DNA of 64,000 nt, taken from assembly GCF_036885605.1 (NCBI RefSeq), contig NZ_CP142523.1, forward strand, positions 5,022,001 through 5,086,000, given 5' to 3'. A model generated the notes under the pieces. That model was not told where the DNA came from. It worked only from the letters and a program-made list of their open reading frames with translations, and searched no databases. Each line of letters starts with the position of its first letter. Position 1 is the stretch's first letter. The position numbers were made by a program, and so were the translations under genes. The DNA is from Janthinobacterium sp. TB1-E2 (GTDB taxonomy: Bacteria; Pseudomonadota; Gammaproteobacteria; Burkholderiales; Burkholderiaceae_D). Shown here piece after piece: positions 50,521 through 60,520 of this stretch.

Positions 50521-51408
50521 ATGCAGGCAGCGACACCCCACGATTCCTATGCGGCACTGATGGACCTGATCAAGGCGCGCCATGCGGAACTGAGCCCGCA
50601 ATTCCAGGCCGGCGCCCGCTACCTGGCTGACCATCCGGACGAAGTGGCCGTCTCGTCGATGCGCAGCATCGCCGCGCGCGCGCAGGTACAATCGGCCGCC
50701 CTCGTGCGCCTGGCGCAGCAGCTGGGCTTTGCCGGCTGGCCGGAGCTGAAAGCCATCTTTGTCGAACGCCTGCGCGCGGGGCCAAGCGGCTACGCGGCAA
50801 AAGCAGGCGCGCTGGCCGGCAATAATGGTGACCTCGTCACCGAAGTGTTCACGGTGCAGCAGCGCAACCTGGCCGCCACGGAAAGCGCCAACCACGCCGC
50901 CCTGGATGCGGCCGCCAATTTGCTGCAGACGGCGCCCCGCGTGCACGTGGCCGGCTTTCGCGCCGCCCACCCGATCGCCTATACCCTGCATTATCTGTAC
51001 CGGCTGCTGCGCCCCAGCGTTCAACTGCTGAGCGGCCAGGGCGGCACCCTGGAAATGGACTTGCGCGCCCTGCAGGCGGGCGAAGCCGTCGTCGTCGTTA
51101 GCTTCGCGCCGTATTCGAGCGAAGCGCTGCTGGTGGCGCAGGCGGCGCGCCAAGCCGGCTGCCAGGTGGTCGCCATCAGCGACAGCGCCATGTCGCCGCT
51201 GGCCCTGCAGGCTGATGCCAGCATCGTCATCGCCGTCAACAGCCCCTCGTTCTTCCCTTCCATCGTGGCCGGCGTCGCGGCCGTGGAAAGCCTGGTGGAA
51301 CTGCTGGTGGCGCGCGCGGGGCCCGATGCCGTCACGGCCATCGGCGCGGCGGAAAGCCAGCTGCGGGCGCTGGGCGCCTACGCAAAAACATCAAATGATG
51401 TAAATTAA
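50521..51408 (+). CDS. MurR/RpiR-family transcriptional regulator
   Basis: 295 residues. N-terminal helix-turn-helix of RpiR type: FQAGARYLADHPDEVAVSSM, then RSIAARAQVQSAALVRLAQQLGF. The C-terminal SIS domain (about 120-270) has VHVAGFRAAHPIAYTLHYLY and EAVVVVSFAPYSSEALLVAQ, which bind phosphosugars in related regulators. It is probably a repressor or activator of the neighbouring aminotransferase, perhaps also of the upstream TonB receptor. Near the end of the gene the palindrome ACATCA-AA-TGATGT (51388-51401) could be a binding site. Confidence 0.9.
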   Translation: MQAATPHDSYAALMDLIKARHAELSPQFQAGARYLADHPDEVAVSSMRSIAARAQVQSAALVRLAQQLGFAGWPELKAIFVERLRAGPSGYAAKAGALAGNNGDLVTEVFTVQQRNLAATESANHAALDAAANLLQTAPRVHVAGFRAAHPIAYTLHYLYRLLRPSVQLLSGQGGTLEMDLRALQAGEAVVVVSFAPYSSEALLVAQAARQAGCQVVAISDSAMSPLALQADASIVIAVNSPSFFPSIVAGVAAVESLVELLVARAGPDAVTAIGAAESQLRALGAYAKTSNDVN

Positions 51409-51423
51409 GAATAAATACATCGA

Positions 51424-51455
51424 TTGTTGCAATGCGGCGCAACGCCTCCTATAAT
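51424..51455 (+). promoter_or_regulatory. Sigma70 promoter of the aminotransferase gene
   Basis: TATAAT at 51450-51455 with TTGCAA at 51427-51432, a spacer of exactly 17. It predicts transcription start near 51462, 28 bases before the aminotransferase ATG. The MurR gene upstream ends just before it. Confidence 0.6.
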
Positions 51456-51489
51456 CGGCCATCCCACTTGCCGATAAGAAAGCGATGCC

Positions 51490-52812
51490 ATGAGCCATGT
51501 CTTCCACCGCAGCTTGACCGCCAGCTATCCTGTCGCCATGGGCGGCGACGGCCCCTACCTGATCGATGCCGATGGCAAGCTCTACCTGGATGCCTGCGGC
51601 GGCGCGGCCGTCTCCTGCCTCGGCCATTCGGATGCGGCCGTGATCGCCGCCGTGCAGCGGCAGATCGCCACGCTGGCGTACGCGCACAGCTCCTTCTTTA
51701 CCAGCGAGCCGATGGAGCAGCTGGCCGATTTCCTCGTCGCTCGGGCGCCAGCCGGCATCGACAGCGTGTATTTCGTCTCGGGCGGTTCGGAAGCGGTGGA
51801 AAGCGCGCTCAAGATGGCGCGCCAGTATTTCGTCGAGCGGGGCCAGCCGCAGCGCCGCCACGTCATCGCACGCCGCCAGAGCTACCACGGCAACACCCTG
51901 GGCGCGCTGGCCACGGGCGGCAACGCCTGGCGCCGCCAGCAGTTCGAGCCGCTGCTGATCGGCGTCACCCACGTTTCACCGTGCTACGCCTGGCGCGACC
52001 AGCAGGCGCATGAAACGGATGGCGACTACGTGACGCGCCTGGGCCAGGAACTGGAAGACCATATCGCCGCACTCGGCGCGGACAACGTCATGGCCTTCAT
52101 CGCCGAACCCGTCGTCGGCGCCACGGCCGGCGCCCTGCCCGCCGTGGCCGGCTATTTTGCGCGCATGCGCGAGATCTGCCAGCGTCACGGCATCCTGCTG
52201 ATCCTCGACGAAGTCATGTGCGGCATGGGCCGCACGGGCAGCCTGTTCGCCTGTGAGCAGGAAGGCATTACGGCCGACCTGGTCTGCATCGCCAAGGGCC
52301 TCGGCGCCGGCTACCAGCCCATCGGCGCCGTCATGGTATCGACAGATATCCGCGACACCATCCGCGCCGGCACGGGCTTCTTCCAGCACGGCCACACGTA
52401 TATCGGCCACGCAACGGCCTGCGCCGCCGCCCTGGCCGTGCAGCGGCAGATCGAGGAGCGCGATTTACTGGCCAACGTGCGCGCTATGGGCGGCTTGCTG
52501 CAAGAGCGGCTGCGCCAGCGTTTCGATAGCCACGCGCATGTGGGCGACATCCGCGGCCGCGGCCTGTTCCTGGGACTGGAACTGGTGCGGGACCGCAATA
52601 CCAAACAGCCGTTCGCCCCGGCCCGCCGCCTGCACGCGCGCATCAAGACGCAAGCCATGCAAGCCGGACTGATGTGCTATCCCATGGGCGGCACCATCGA
52701 CGGCCTGCACGGCGACCACATCCTGCTGGCGCCGCCCTACATCATCGACGCCAGCCACGTGGATGAGATTGTCGACAAGCTGGGCGCGGCCATCGATGCT
52801 TGCGTGGCGTAG
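51490..52812 (+). CDS. Class III PLP-dependent aminotransferase
   Basis: 440 residues. Class III motifs: VSGGSEAVESALKMARQYF (cofactor phosphate loop), RRQSYHGNTLGALATGGN, AFIAEPVVGATAGALPA, GILLILDEVMCGMGRTGSLF (the Asp contacting the pyridine nitrogen) and ADLVCIAKGLGAGYQPIGAV with the Schiff-base Lys. It belongs to the omega-amino acid/GABA-like aminotransferases; the exact amino donor is unknown. An ATG at 51485 is out of frame. It is likely controlled by the adjacent MurR/RpiR regulator and might degrade an amino compound imported by the TonB receptor. Confidence 0.93.
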   Translation: MSHVFHRSLTASYPVAMGGDGPYLIDADGKLYLDACGGAAVSCLGHSDAAVIAAVQRQIATLAYAHSSFFTSEPMEQLADFLVARAPAGIDSVYFVSGGSEAVESALKMARQYFVERGQPQRRHVIARRQSYHGNTLGALATGGNAWRRQQFEPLLIGVTHVSPCYAWRDQQAHETDGDYVTRLGQELEDHIAALGADNVMAFIAEPVVGATAGALPAVAGYFARMREICQRHGILLILDEVMCGMGRTGSLFACEQEGITADLVCIAKGLGAGYQPIGAVMVSTDIRDTIRAGTGFFQHGHTYIGHATACAAALAVQRQIEERDLLANVRAMGGLLQERLRQRFDSHAHVGDIRGRGLFLGLELVRDRNTKQPFAPARRLHARIKTQAMQAGLMCYPMGGTIDGLHGDHILLAPPYIIDASHVDEIVDKLGAAIDACVA

Positions 52813-53013
52813 CCGCGCATGCCTGCGGCAGAAACGCGCAAAGGCGACTGCCAGCAGTTTCTGTTCACTCCTTGTCAATATTAATTGACTTATTTTAAAC
52901 AATCGTTTTAAATCAGGAAGTTACTCAAAATCAATCATCTTGGGCATTCAATCATCGCATTACCCCTTTTCGATGCTTGACACCCGCGTTGATGCACTCT
53001 GAAGCCAAGGTAT

Positions 53014-55233
53014 ATGGAACTGCTCGACTCCCTGCGTCAGCCCCCTCTGCAAGACGACACGATCAGCGGGCACTATGAAGTGCGCCGCTTGCTGGGCGAA
53101 GGCGGTTTCGGCCATGTATTCGAAGCGTGGGATGCCAAGCTGTGCCGCAGCGTGGCGCTGAAACGGCTGAAACCGCAAGCCGACGTGCTGCATCCGGAAA
53201 AACTGATCAATGAAGCGCGCCTGGCCGCCTCGCTCAAGCATGCGGCCTTCGTGCGCATTTTTGCCATCGAAGGCCAAGGCACGGGCCAGTCCATCGTCAT
53301 GGAACTGGTCGAAGGCCAGACCCTGGGCCAGTTCATGCACAGCGGCAAGGCAGACTTGCAAACGGCACTCGACATCGCCTACCAGATCGCTGACGCCATG
53401 GACGAGGCGCACGCCATGGACCTCGTGCATGGCGACCTGAAACCGTCGAACCTGATGCTGGAAGCGGACGGTCAAGTGCGCATCCTCGACTTCGGCCTGG
53501 CCCGCCACATCGACCCGCAAGCCACGCAAACGACCACGCTGTGCGACCTGCAAGGCACCATTGCCTACATGGCGCCCGAGCGCCTGATGGGCCGCCTGCC
53601 CGACACGCGCGGCGACGTGTATGCCTTGGGCGCCATGCTGTACGAAATGCTGGCCGGCCAGCGCCACTTCGCCCACCTGAACGGCCTGGCCCTGGCCGCC
53701 GCCCACATGCAGGCAACGGAACCGTGGCCCGACCTGCCAGAATCCGTCCCGCCCGCCATCAACGCCCTCGTGCGCGCGATGACGGCGCACGACCCGGCCG
53801 AACGGCCGCGCACCATGCGCGCTGTGCGCGAGGCGCTAGGGGCGCAGTCTTCATCTTCAGTAACGGCGGATATGCAAGCCACTGAAGTAAGGCCAGCCAA
53901 GCCACCGGTGTCGATTGCCATTCAACTTCAAGTACCGGTCAAGCGCGCTATGGTGGCGGTTGGCGCCGTTATCGTGCTTGGTTTAGGTATTTGGCAGGGA
54001 CCTAACTTACTAACCAAGCTAAGCGCCAGCCAGGCAGCTGCAGCGTTTTCCGAAGTGGCCGCAATGAAGGCGGGGATGGATGCATTGCGCGCTTTTGATC
54101 GCGACAACCAGCAAAAACAGGCCATCGAGCACTTCACCGCAGTGCTACAGCACAACCCATCCAATGCCGCTGCCGCTGCGGGCCTGTCGCTGGCGTCGAG
54201 CTTGCGCTATACCAGTGAAGGTCGTGACGATATCTGGTTGCAACGTGCAGATATCAGCGCCACACAGGCGTTGGCAACAGACGACCAACTGGCTCTCGCC
54301 CATGTGGCCAAGGCCTGGGTTTTTGAGTTCCAAGGAAAATACGAAGAGGCCTTGCACGAGGCAACTATTTCGCTAAACCTTGAGCCGAACAATTTGCTGG
54401 GGCTGTATGGCAAGATCCGGCTGTACCTCAACAGCCAAAAATTCGATCTGGGCAGGCAGATGCTGGATCATGCGATCGCGACGTATCCACAGGAGAGCTT
54501 GTTCAGCTCCCAACTCGGCTATATGCATTACAAAATGGGGGACTATGTCAAAGCGGAGCAAGCCTTCCGTAAAAGCATAGCCATGACTCCTCAGTCACTC
54601 GGCAATTACGCATATCTAAACGCAGCCTTGCTACGCCAGAACCGCAACGACGAAGCATTGCAAGTATTACAACAAGGATTGCAGGTGGGTCCGCACTGGG
54701 AACTGTACACGAATCTGGGAACTTCCTTATTCGCAAAAGGAGACTATCTGGGCGCAGTGCAAGCATTTGAAAATGCCGTTTCGGAGAAAAAAGGCGGTCC
54801 CGGCATGTATTTACTTTGGGCCAACCTAGCCGATGCTCAACGCTGGATACCAGCGCAGATCCAGGCATCTAAACAATCATATCTTCGCGCCATCGCCCTG
54901 CTACGGCCCATGCTGCAGCGCATGCCTTCTGACATCACCATGAATTCGCGCATGGCACTCTATCAAGCATATGCAGGTGAAAAGCAAACAGCCATGGCCG
55001 GCGTCAAGCAGGCGCTTACCCTAGCGCCGCTAGTGGCGGACGTGCAATTTCGTGCGGCAATCACTTATGAACTGATTGGCAATCGCAGCGAGGCATTGGC
55101 TGCGCTTCTCCAGGCCAGCAAGCTTGGCTACCCTCTCAATCTGATCGAATCATCCCCCGATCTGTTGAACCTGCGGCGAGATGCCCGCTACCAGCAATTT
55201 CTCATCAACTTGGAAAGAGACAGTAAAAAATGA
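53014..55233 (+). CDS. Membrane-bound serine/threonine protein kinase with TPR repeats
   Basis: 739 residues. The N-terminal kinase has the Gly loop LLGEGGFGHVFEAW, VALKRLK (ATP-binding Lys), catalytic loop LVHGDLKPSNLML (His-Gly-Asp, so a non-RD kinase), DFGLA and MAPERLMGR, then the conserved Asp of TRGDVYALG. A single membrane helix AMVAVGAVIVLGLGIW follows at about 310-326. The extracytoplasmic part has TPR-like repeats. Base composition changes near 53850: the kinase half is GC-rich and the C-terminal half is richer in A/T with different codons, suggesting a fusion. An AT-rich leader precedes it. Its partner starts by ATGA overlap. Confidence 0.88.
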   Translation: MELLDSLRQPPLQDDTISGHYEVRRLLGEGGFGHVFEAWDAKLCRSVALKRLKPQADVLHPEKLINEARLAASLKHAAFVRIFAIEGQGTGQSIVMELVEGQTLGQFMHSGKADLQTALDIAYQIADAMDEAHAMDLVHGDLKPSNLMLEADGQVRILDFGLARHIDPQATQTTTLCDLQGTIAYMAPERLMGRLPDTRGDVYALGAMLYEMLAGQRHFAHLNGLALAAAHMQATEPWPDLPESVPPAINALVRAMTAHDPAERPRTMRAVREALGAQSSSSVTADMQATEVRPAKPPVSIAIQLQVPVKRAMVAVGAVIVLGLGIWQGPNLLTKLSASQAAAAFSEVAAMKAGMDALRAFDRDNQQKQAIEHFTAVLQHNPSNAAAAAGLSLASSLRYTSEGRDDIWLQRADISATQALATDDQLALAHVAKAWVFEFQGKYEEALHEATISLNLEPNNLLGLYGKIRLYLNSQKFDLGRQMLDHAIATYPQESLFSSQLGYMHYKMGDYVKAEQAFRKSIAMTPQSLGNYAYLNAALLRQNRNDEALQVLQQGLQVGPHWELYTNLGTSLFAKGDYLGAVQAFENAVSEKKGGPGMYLLWANLADAQRWIPAQIQASKQSYLRAIALLRPMLQRMPSDITMNSRMALYQAYAGEKQTAMAGVKQALTLAPLVADVQFRAAITYELIGNRSEALAALLQASKLGYPLNLIESSPDLLNLRRDARYQQFLINLERDSKK

Positions 55234-55787
55234 CGCCTGTAAGCCCTTGGATGAAGTTATCCGTGCATTTTGATGCAGACCAGATCACCAATCAACTCGA
55301 CTACAATTTCACCTCCTGCGACGGCACAGCCGATCCTCGCCATGGCCCCTACATGGGAGGCGTGCACTTCCAAAAAGGCCAACATGTGTACCTGGATGTT
55401 ACCTGCTGCGGCTCCAAGGAAAGCGGCTTCACCTCATTCCAAATCATCGATTGCTGCATCGTCACCGTACCGCAACTGACGCAAATCGGCCCGAAAGTGC
55501 CGACCATTTATTCACCACCATCACCATTCCTCCAGGCAGTAGGTGCAACCTATCATTTGCCGCTGGACTTCGAAATCCAGCAACTGCTGGGTGAGCCAGA
55601 CCAGATGCCACTGCACCGCATCCGTCAGGAATGGAAACACAATTTGGACGTAGGTCATACCTCTGGACGCTGGGAGTTGTCCTTCGTCATGACGGTACGC
55701 ATCATGCGCGGCGAAGACGTTCAGCCAGAATTGCGTGTATTTTCTTTCGACCCGGAAAGCTCGGTAGGCGGTACGACTAATCTGTAA
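55230..55787 (+). CDS. Hypothetical protein paired with the Ser/Thr kinase
   Basis: 185 residues. It starts by an ATGA overlap with the kinase, so translation is coupled. Cys-rich patches (TSCDGTAD, VTCCGSKE, IIDCCIVTV) and many aromatic residues are seen, but no motif I recognise and no clear signal peptide or membrane helix. Like the kinase C-terminal half, it is AT-richer than the surroundings. It is a candidate substrate or accessory factor for the kinase. No assignment beyond this is justified. Confidence 0.72.
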   Translation: MTPVSPWMKLSVHFDADQITNQLDYNFTSCDGTADPRHGPYMGGVHFQKGQHVYLDVTCCGSKESGFTSFQIIDCCIVTVPQLTQIGPKVPTIYSPPSPFLQAVGATYHLPLDFEIQQLLGEPDQMPLHRIRQEWKHNLDVGHTSGRWELSFVMTVRIMRGEDVQPELRVFSFDPESSVGGTTNL

Positions 55788-56103
55788 TACTTTACCAATG
55801 CCAATCTGGCGCGGCACATTGCGCCAGAAGCATGCGTGAACAAGTTAAGTTCGGCCATTCAGACACGATCTCTGCCATAACTATCTCCGTTGAGCACAGC
55901 ATAGTCAACTTCAAAGCCACGCCCTTCCTCCGACGTGGCTTTTTTCCATCCGCACGCAATACGCCGCCCTGCCCGCCGAAAGCGGTAAAATGACGGCCTT
56001 GAACCCAAGCTCCGCCCTCTGGCGCGGCCTTGAATGCACACAGCACCACACACAGCCCGGCAGGCATGCGTTTCCCTGCCGCCGGACCAACGACAAAGAA
56101 CAC
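55788..56103 (+). other. Intergenic region between the kinase pair and mutS
   Basis: Contains a seven-base-pair hairpin CTGGCGC-N8-GCGCCAG at 55806-55827 and a terminator at 55913-55945. I see no gene; the frame extending mutS upstream to 55990 lacks a ribosome site and a family-like sequence. Confidence 0.6.
55913..55945 (+). terminator. Rho-independent terminator before mutS
   Basis: AAAGCCACG, loop of 12, CGTGGCTTT, then T residues; it lies about 125 bases after the hypothetical gene. Confidence 0.85.
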
Positions 56104-58800
56104 ATGACCACCGTCCCAAAAGAAATCAACGCCGCCGCGGCAAAGAAAAATTCGGCTGAAAAGCTCACTCCCATGATGCAGCAATATTTAGGCATCAAGG
56201 AGAACCACCCGACGATGTTGGTCTTCTACCGCATGGGCGATTTCTACGAGCTGTTTTTCGAGGATGCGGAAAAAGCGTCGCGCCTGCTGGGCATTACCCT
56301 GACGGCGCGCGGCGTGGCCAGCGGCAATCCGATCAAGATGTGCGGCGTGCCCTTTCATTCGCTCGACGGCTATCTGGCCAAGCTGGTCAAGCTGGGCGAG
56401 TCGGTGGCCATTTGCGAACAGATCGGCGACCCGGCTACCAGCAAGGGACCCGTCGAACGCAAGGTCATGCGCGTCGTCACGCCCGGCACCTTGACGGATG
56501 CGGACTTGCTGCCGGAGAAGGCCGAGCGCCCGCTGCTGGCCATGTGCAGCATCACGCAGCGCAAGACGGTGACGACGGGTCTGGCCTGGCTGTCGCTGGC
56601 CAGCGGCGCCTTGAAACTGATGGAGTTTTCCGGCGACAGCAGCACCGTGGCCGTGCGCTTGCAGCAGGAGCTCGAGCGCATCGTGCCGGCAGAGATCCTG
56701 AGCGGCGACAATGGCAACCTGTTCGACGACTACGCGGGCACGCACATCAACCGCGTGCCGGACTGGCATTTCGACGTGGTGGGCGGCCACAAGGCCCTGC
56801 TCGACCAATTGGGCGTGGCGACTTTGACGGGCTTCGGCGCCGATGGCCTCGGCGCCGCGTTCGGCGCGGCCGGCGCGCTGCTGCGCTATGCGCAGTCGAC
56901 GCAGGGACGCGGTCTGCAGCACGTGCGTTCGCTGACGACGGAAACGGAAAGTGAATTCATCGGCCTGGATGCGGCCACGCGCCGCAACCTCGAATTGACG
57001 GAAACCATCCGCGGCCAGGAATCGCCGACCTTGTTCTCCCTGCTCGATCATTGCCGCACCGCCATGGGTTCGCGCATGCTGCGCCACTGGCTGCACCATG
57101 CGCGGCGCGACCAGAAGGTGGCGCGCGCGCGCCATGAGGCGATCGCCGCACTGGCGCAAAGCGAAGCGGCCGGTCCGCTCGCAGCTACCCTGGCGCAAGT
57201 GCCCGATATCGAACGCATCACCACGCGCATCGCGCTGCTGTCGGCGCGTCCGCGCGACCTGGCCGCCCTGCGCGACGGCCTGCTGCAACTGCCGGCCCTG
57301 CGCGGCGACGTCGTGCGTTGCTATGGTCCTGGCCAGGGCGGCGAAACCGGCTTGCTGGCCGCCATCCACACGGCCTTGGCCACGCCTGTTGCCTGCCTGG
57401 ACTTGCTGGTGCGCGCCGTGGCACAGGAACCGGCCGCGATGGTGCGCGACGGCGGCGTGTTTGCCACCGGTTTCGATGCCGAATTGGACGAATTGCGCGC
57501 GCTGTCGGAAAACGCGGGCCAGTTCCTGCTCGACCTGGAAACGCGCGAACGGGCGCGCACGGGCATCGCCAACCTGCGCGTGGAATACAACAAGGTGCAC
57601 GGCTTCTATATTGAAGTGACGCACGGCCAGACGGACAAGGTGCCCGACGACTACCGCCGCCGCCAGACCCTGAAAAACGCCGAGCGCTACATCACGCCGG
57701 AATTGAAGGTATTCGAAGACAAGGCCCTGTCGGCGCAAGACAAGGCCCTCGTGCGCGAAAAGATGCTGTACGACCTGCTGCTGGCCGACCTGGCGCCGCA
57801 CATCGGCACCTTGCAGACGATCTCGCAGGGCCTGGCCCAGCTCGACACCTTGAACGCGCTGACGGAACATGCGCAGCAGCACAACTGGGCTGCGCCGCAA
57901 CTGGTTGACGAGCCGTGCATCAACATCGTCGAAGGCCGCCACCCCGTCGTGGAAAAGCAGATTGAGCGCTTTATCGCCAACGACTGCCGCTTCGTCAACG
58001 AACGCCGCCTGCTCTTGATTACCGGTCCGAACATGGGTGGTAAATCGACCTTCATGCGCCAGGTGGCACTCATCACCCTGCTGGCCTACGTGGGCAGCTA
58101 CGTGCCGGCCGCGTCCGCCACCATCGGCCCCATCGACCGCATCTTCACGCGCATCGGCGCCACCGACGACTTGGCGGGCGGACGCTCGACCTTCATGGTG
58201 GAAATGACGGAATCGGCAGCCATTTTGAACGGCGCCACCGAGCACTCGCTGGTGCTGATGGATGAAGTCGGCCGCGGCACCTCGACTTTCGACGGCCTGG
58301 CGCTGGCATGGGCCATCGCGCGCCATCTGATCGACACCAGCCGCAGCTTCACCCTGTTCGCCACGCATTACTTTGAGCTGACGCAATTGCCGGACAGCCA
58401 CCCGAGCGCTGCCAACGTGCATCTGTCGGCCGTCGAACACAAGGACAGCATCGTCTTCCTGCACGCCGTGCAGCCGGGCCCTGCCTCGCAAAGCTACGGC
58501 TTGCAGGTGGCGCAACTGGCTGGCGTGCCACAGCCCGTGATCAAGGCCGCGCGCAAGCACCTGGCGCGCCTGGAAGCGCAGGCGCTCGACGCCACGCCGC
58601 AGCGCGACCTGTTCGCCGCGCCGGCAGCCGATCCGTATGCGCAAGAGGAAGAAGAAGAAGAAGCATCGGCGCCGCTGGCCGCGCTGAATACGGCGCAGCA
58701 AGCCTTGCTCGACGCCATCGCCGACCTCGATCCCGACGCGCTCACGCCACGCGATGCGCTCGAGCAGTTGTACCAGTTGAAACGGCTGGCCGCCGCATGA
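56104..58800 (+). CDS. mutS: DNA mismatch repair protein MutS
   Basis: 898 residues from the ATG beginning [16 protein letters not shown]. The mismatch-binding motif is [18 protein letters not shown] (Phe-x-Glu wedge). ATPase motifs: [21 protein letters not shown] (Walker A) and [20 protein letters not shown] (Walker B), then [13 protein letters not shown]. Length is slightly above E. coli MutS (853), with an acidic Glu-rich linker (EEEEEE) before the C-terminal dimer/tetramer part. It detects base mismatches and recruits MutL. The next gene overlaps by ATGA. Confidence 0.96.
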   Translation: MTTVPKEINAAAAKKNSAEKLTPMMQQYLGIKENHPTMLVFYRMGDFYELFFEDAEKASRLLGITLTARGVASGNPIKMCGVPFHSLDGYLAKLVKLGESVAICEQIGDPATSKGPVERKVMRVVTPGTLTDADLLPEKAERPLLAMCSITQRKTVTTGLAWLSLASGALKLMEFSGDSSTVAVRLQQELERIVPAEILSGDNGNLFDDYAGTHINRVPDWHFDVVGGHKALLDQLGVATLTGFGADGLGAAFGAAGALLRYAQSTQGRGLQHVRSLTTETESEFIGLDAATRRNLELTETIRGQESPTLFSLLDHCRTAMGSRMLRHWLHHARRDQKVARARHEAIAALAQSEAAGPLAATLAQVPDIERITTRIALLSARPRDLAALRDGLLQLPALRGDVVRCYGPGQGGETGLLAAIHTALATPVACLDLLVRAVAQEPAAMVRDGGVFATGFDAELDELRALSENAGQFLLDLETRERARTGIANLRVEYNKVHGFYIEVTHGQTDKVPDDYRRRQTLKNAERYITPELKVFEDKALSAQDKALVREKMLYDLLLADLAPHIGTLQTISQGLAQLDTLNALTEHAQQHNWAAPQLVDEPCINIVEGRHPVVEKQIERFIANDCRFVNERRLLLITGPNMGGKSTFMRQVALITLLAYVGSYVPAASATIGPIDRIFTRIGATDDLAGGRSTFMVEMTESAAILNGATEHSLVLMDEVGRGTSTFDGLALAWAIARHLIDTSRSFTLFATHYFELTQLPDSHPSAANVHLSAVEHKDSIVFLHAVQPGPASQSYGLQVAQLAGVPQPVIKAARKHLARLEAQALDATPQRDLFAAPAADPYAQEEEEEEASAPLAALNTAQQALLDAIADLDPDALTPRDALEQLYQLKRLAAA

Positions 58801-59834
58801 CCTGCCGGCGCGGCACGATCCACCTGCTGGCCGCCGGCTTGCTGGCTGCCAGCCTGCCATGGCAAGCGGCGCTGGCCGCCCAGAGCGACCAGGCCGGCTT
58901 CGAGTTTGCCGTGCTGGGCCATTCCTTCAACGCCGGACCGGACGATGGCCCCCTGAAAAAAGCCATCGCCGACACGAGCGCCTTCAATGCATCTTTCGTC
59001 GTGGCCACCGGCATCAAGGCGGCCAGCGAATCGTGCAGCGACAAGCTGTACAGCCAACGCAAGGACTTGCTGGACGCCAGCGGCCCGCCGCTGATCGTCT
59101 CGCTGTCGGCCAGCGATTGGGCCAACTGCCGCAACTCGCGCGGCAGGGTCAACGCCATCGAACGCCTGAACCGCTTGCGCGACGTGTATTTCGCCGACGA
59201 CCAGAGCCTGGGCCAGCGCAAGCTGACCCTGTCGCGGCTGTCATCGACGGCGAAGTTCCGCAGCTATGCGGAAAACGCCCACTGGGAATATGGCGGCGTG
59301 CTGTTTGCCACCATCAACCTGCCCGCGAATAACAACCATTTCCTGCCGGAAGCGGGACGCAACAGCGAATTCGAAGACCGCCTGGTCGCCAACCGTTCCT
59401 GGCTGCAGCGCCTGTTCGCCATGGCGCAGCGCAAGAAACTCGACGGTATCGTGCTGTTTTCCGACGGCGACATGGGCGTGCTGGACGAAGACGACAATTC
59501 GCTGCTGCCCAGCTTCAGCTCAAAACAGGACGGGTTTGCCGGACCGCGCAAGCAGGTCCGTACCCTGGCGAAGAAATTCAGCGGCAAGGTGTTATTGGTC
59601 GATACGCAGCGTGATGGCGACGCGGACGGCAAGGAAGGGAAGAGTAAAAAGGCCGCAGCCAAGGCAGGCGGGCCGAAAATCAGCTGGAAAGGCAACCTGG
59701 GCCACGTCAGCATCGACAACGACTGGTCCGCCATCGCCGTAAGGCCAGGCAAGACGCCATTCTTTGAGGTGCGTCAACGCGCAGTCAGGCCATCGGCCCA
59801 AGCGCGTGCCAAGGCGTCGACTGTACGCCGCTAG
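58797..59834 (+). CDS. Secreted protein downstream of mutS, metallophosphoesterase-like but degenerate
   Basis: 345 residues. Signal peptide [20 protein letters not shown] through WQAALA. The body suggests a calcineurin-like fold (opening [10 protein letters not shown], later [20 protein letters not shown] and [12 protein letters not shown]), but the usual DxH, GD and GNHD metal motifs are not intact, so enzyme activity is doubtful. A Lys/Ala tail ([15 protein letters not shown]) and Arg-rich C-terminus follow. It overlaps mutS by ATGA, but its export means its role is unrelated to mismatch repair. Convergent with slyD, with a hairpin between. Confidence 0.72.
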   Translation: MTCRRGTIHLLAAGLLAASLPWQAALAAQSDQAGFEFAVLGHSFNAGPDDGPLKKAIADTSAFNASFVVATGIKAASESCSDKLYSQRKDLLDASGPPLIVSLSASDWANCRNSRGRVNAIERLNRLRDVYFADDQSLGQRKLTLSRLSSTAKFRSYAENAHWEYGGVLFATINLPANNNHFLPEAGRNSEFEDRLVANRSWLQRLFAMAQRKKLDGIVLFSDGDMGVLDEDDNSLLPSFSSKQDGFAGPRKQVRTLAKKFSGKVLLVDTQRDGDADGKEGKSKKAAAKAGGPKISWKGNLGHVSIDNDWSAIAVRPGKTPFFEVRQRAVRPSAQARAKASTVRR

Positions 59835-59846
59835 CGCATCAGCAAA

Positions 59847-59869
59847 CAGGCCGGCATGTAGCCGGCCTG
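59847..59869. terminator. Hairpin between convergent genes
   Basis: CAGGCCGGC-ATGTA-GCCGGCCTG forms a nine-base-pair stem without T run on either strand; a weak or Rho-assisted terminator is possible. Confidence 0.5.
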
Positions 59870-59881
59870 GAACAAGCGATA

Positions 59882-60427
59882 TTAGTGAATCGGATGCGAA
59901 CGGAAGTGATCGCCTTCGTCACCCTCTTCTTCATCATCACCATGGTCATGGCCGTGTGCGCCATGCACGTGGCCGTGGGCGATTTCTTCGTCGGTGGCGG
60001 CGCGCACGTCAGCGACGGTCAGCGAGAAGCGCAGCGCGATGCCGGCCAGAGGATGGTTACCATCCAGCACGACTTTGTCATCGGCGATGTCGGTGACCGT
60101 GAAGATCATCGCTTCTTCGTCCGGCGAATCGCTTTCCGGCATGCCTTCGAACTGCATGCCCACTTCCAGCGGCTCAGGCAGGCGGTTGCGCGGCTCGACC
60201 TTGACCAGGGCGGGATCGTATTCACCGAAAGCATCATCCGGTTCGATCTGGATCGTGTTGGAATAGCCAACTTCCTTGCCGTCGAGCTCTTCTTCGATCT
60301 TCGGCAGGGTGTTTTCATAATCACCGTGCAGGTAGACCATCGGCTGACGGCCGTCTTCGATCAGATTGTCTTGCGCGTCTGACAGTTTGTAGTTGACAGT
60401 CACGACCGTATTTTTGGCAATCTTCAT
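59882..60427 (-). CDS. slyD: FKBP-type peptidyl-prolyl isomerase SlyD
   Basis: 181 residues from the ATG following AAAGGAAG. The FKBP domain with inserted flap (IF) chaperone domain is visible: VVTVNYKLSDAQDNLIEDGR, GYSNTIQIEPDDAFGEYDP, NHPLAGIALRFSLTVADVR. The C-terminal tail (HGHVHGAHGHDHGDDEEEGDEG) is His/Asp/Glu-rich and should bind nickel or zinc. SlyD catalyses proline isomerisation and aids metallocentre assembly in the cytoplasm. Its tail is shorter than in E. coli SlyD. Confidence 0.95.
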   Translation of the reverse strand: MKIAKNTVVTVNYKLSDAQDNLIEDGRQPMVYLHGDYENTLPKIEEELDGKEVGYSNTIQIEPDDAFGEYDPALVKVEPRNRLPEPLEVGMQFEGMPESDSPDEEAMIFTVTDIADDKVVLDGNHPLAGIALRFSLTVADVRAATDEEIAHGHVHGAHGHDHGDDEEEGDEGDHFRSHPIH

Positions 60428-60505
60428 TATGCTTCCTTTCATTGTATAAGCTGGCAAATTATACCTTCACGCCGCCAACGGCAGGCGCATTCCTGCATTT
60501 CCGGT

Positions 60506-60520
60506 TGTTATAATGGGCGC
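60506..60520 (+). promoter_or_regulatory. Extended -10 promoter with a leaderless start for roxA
   Basis: TGTTATAAT at 60506-60514 is an extended -10 (TG-N-TATAAT). Transcription would begin near 60521, exactly at the ATG, with no ribosome site between. No good -35 is seen, which is common for extended -10 promoters. Confidence 0.55.

Noticed and set aside
52813..53013. AT-rich gap before the kinase as a possible phage or attachment site
   Set aside because: It has TTTTAAA repeats but no integrase, tRNA or direct repeats flanking the kinase pair.
56188..58860. Long minus-strand frame opposite mutS
   Set aside because: It mirrors mutS exactly and has no motifs; mutS is unambiguous.
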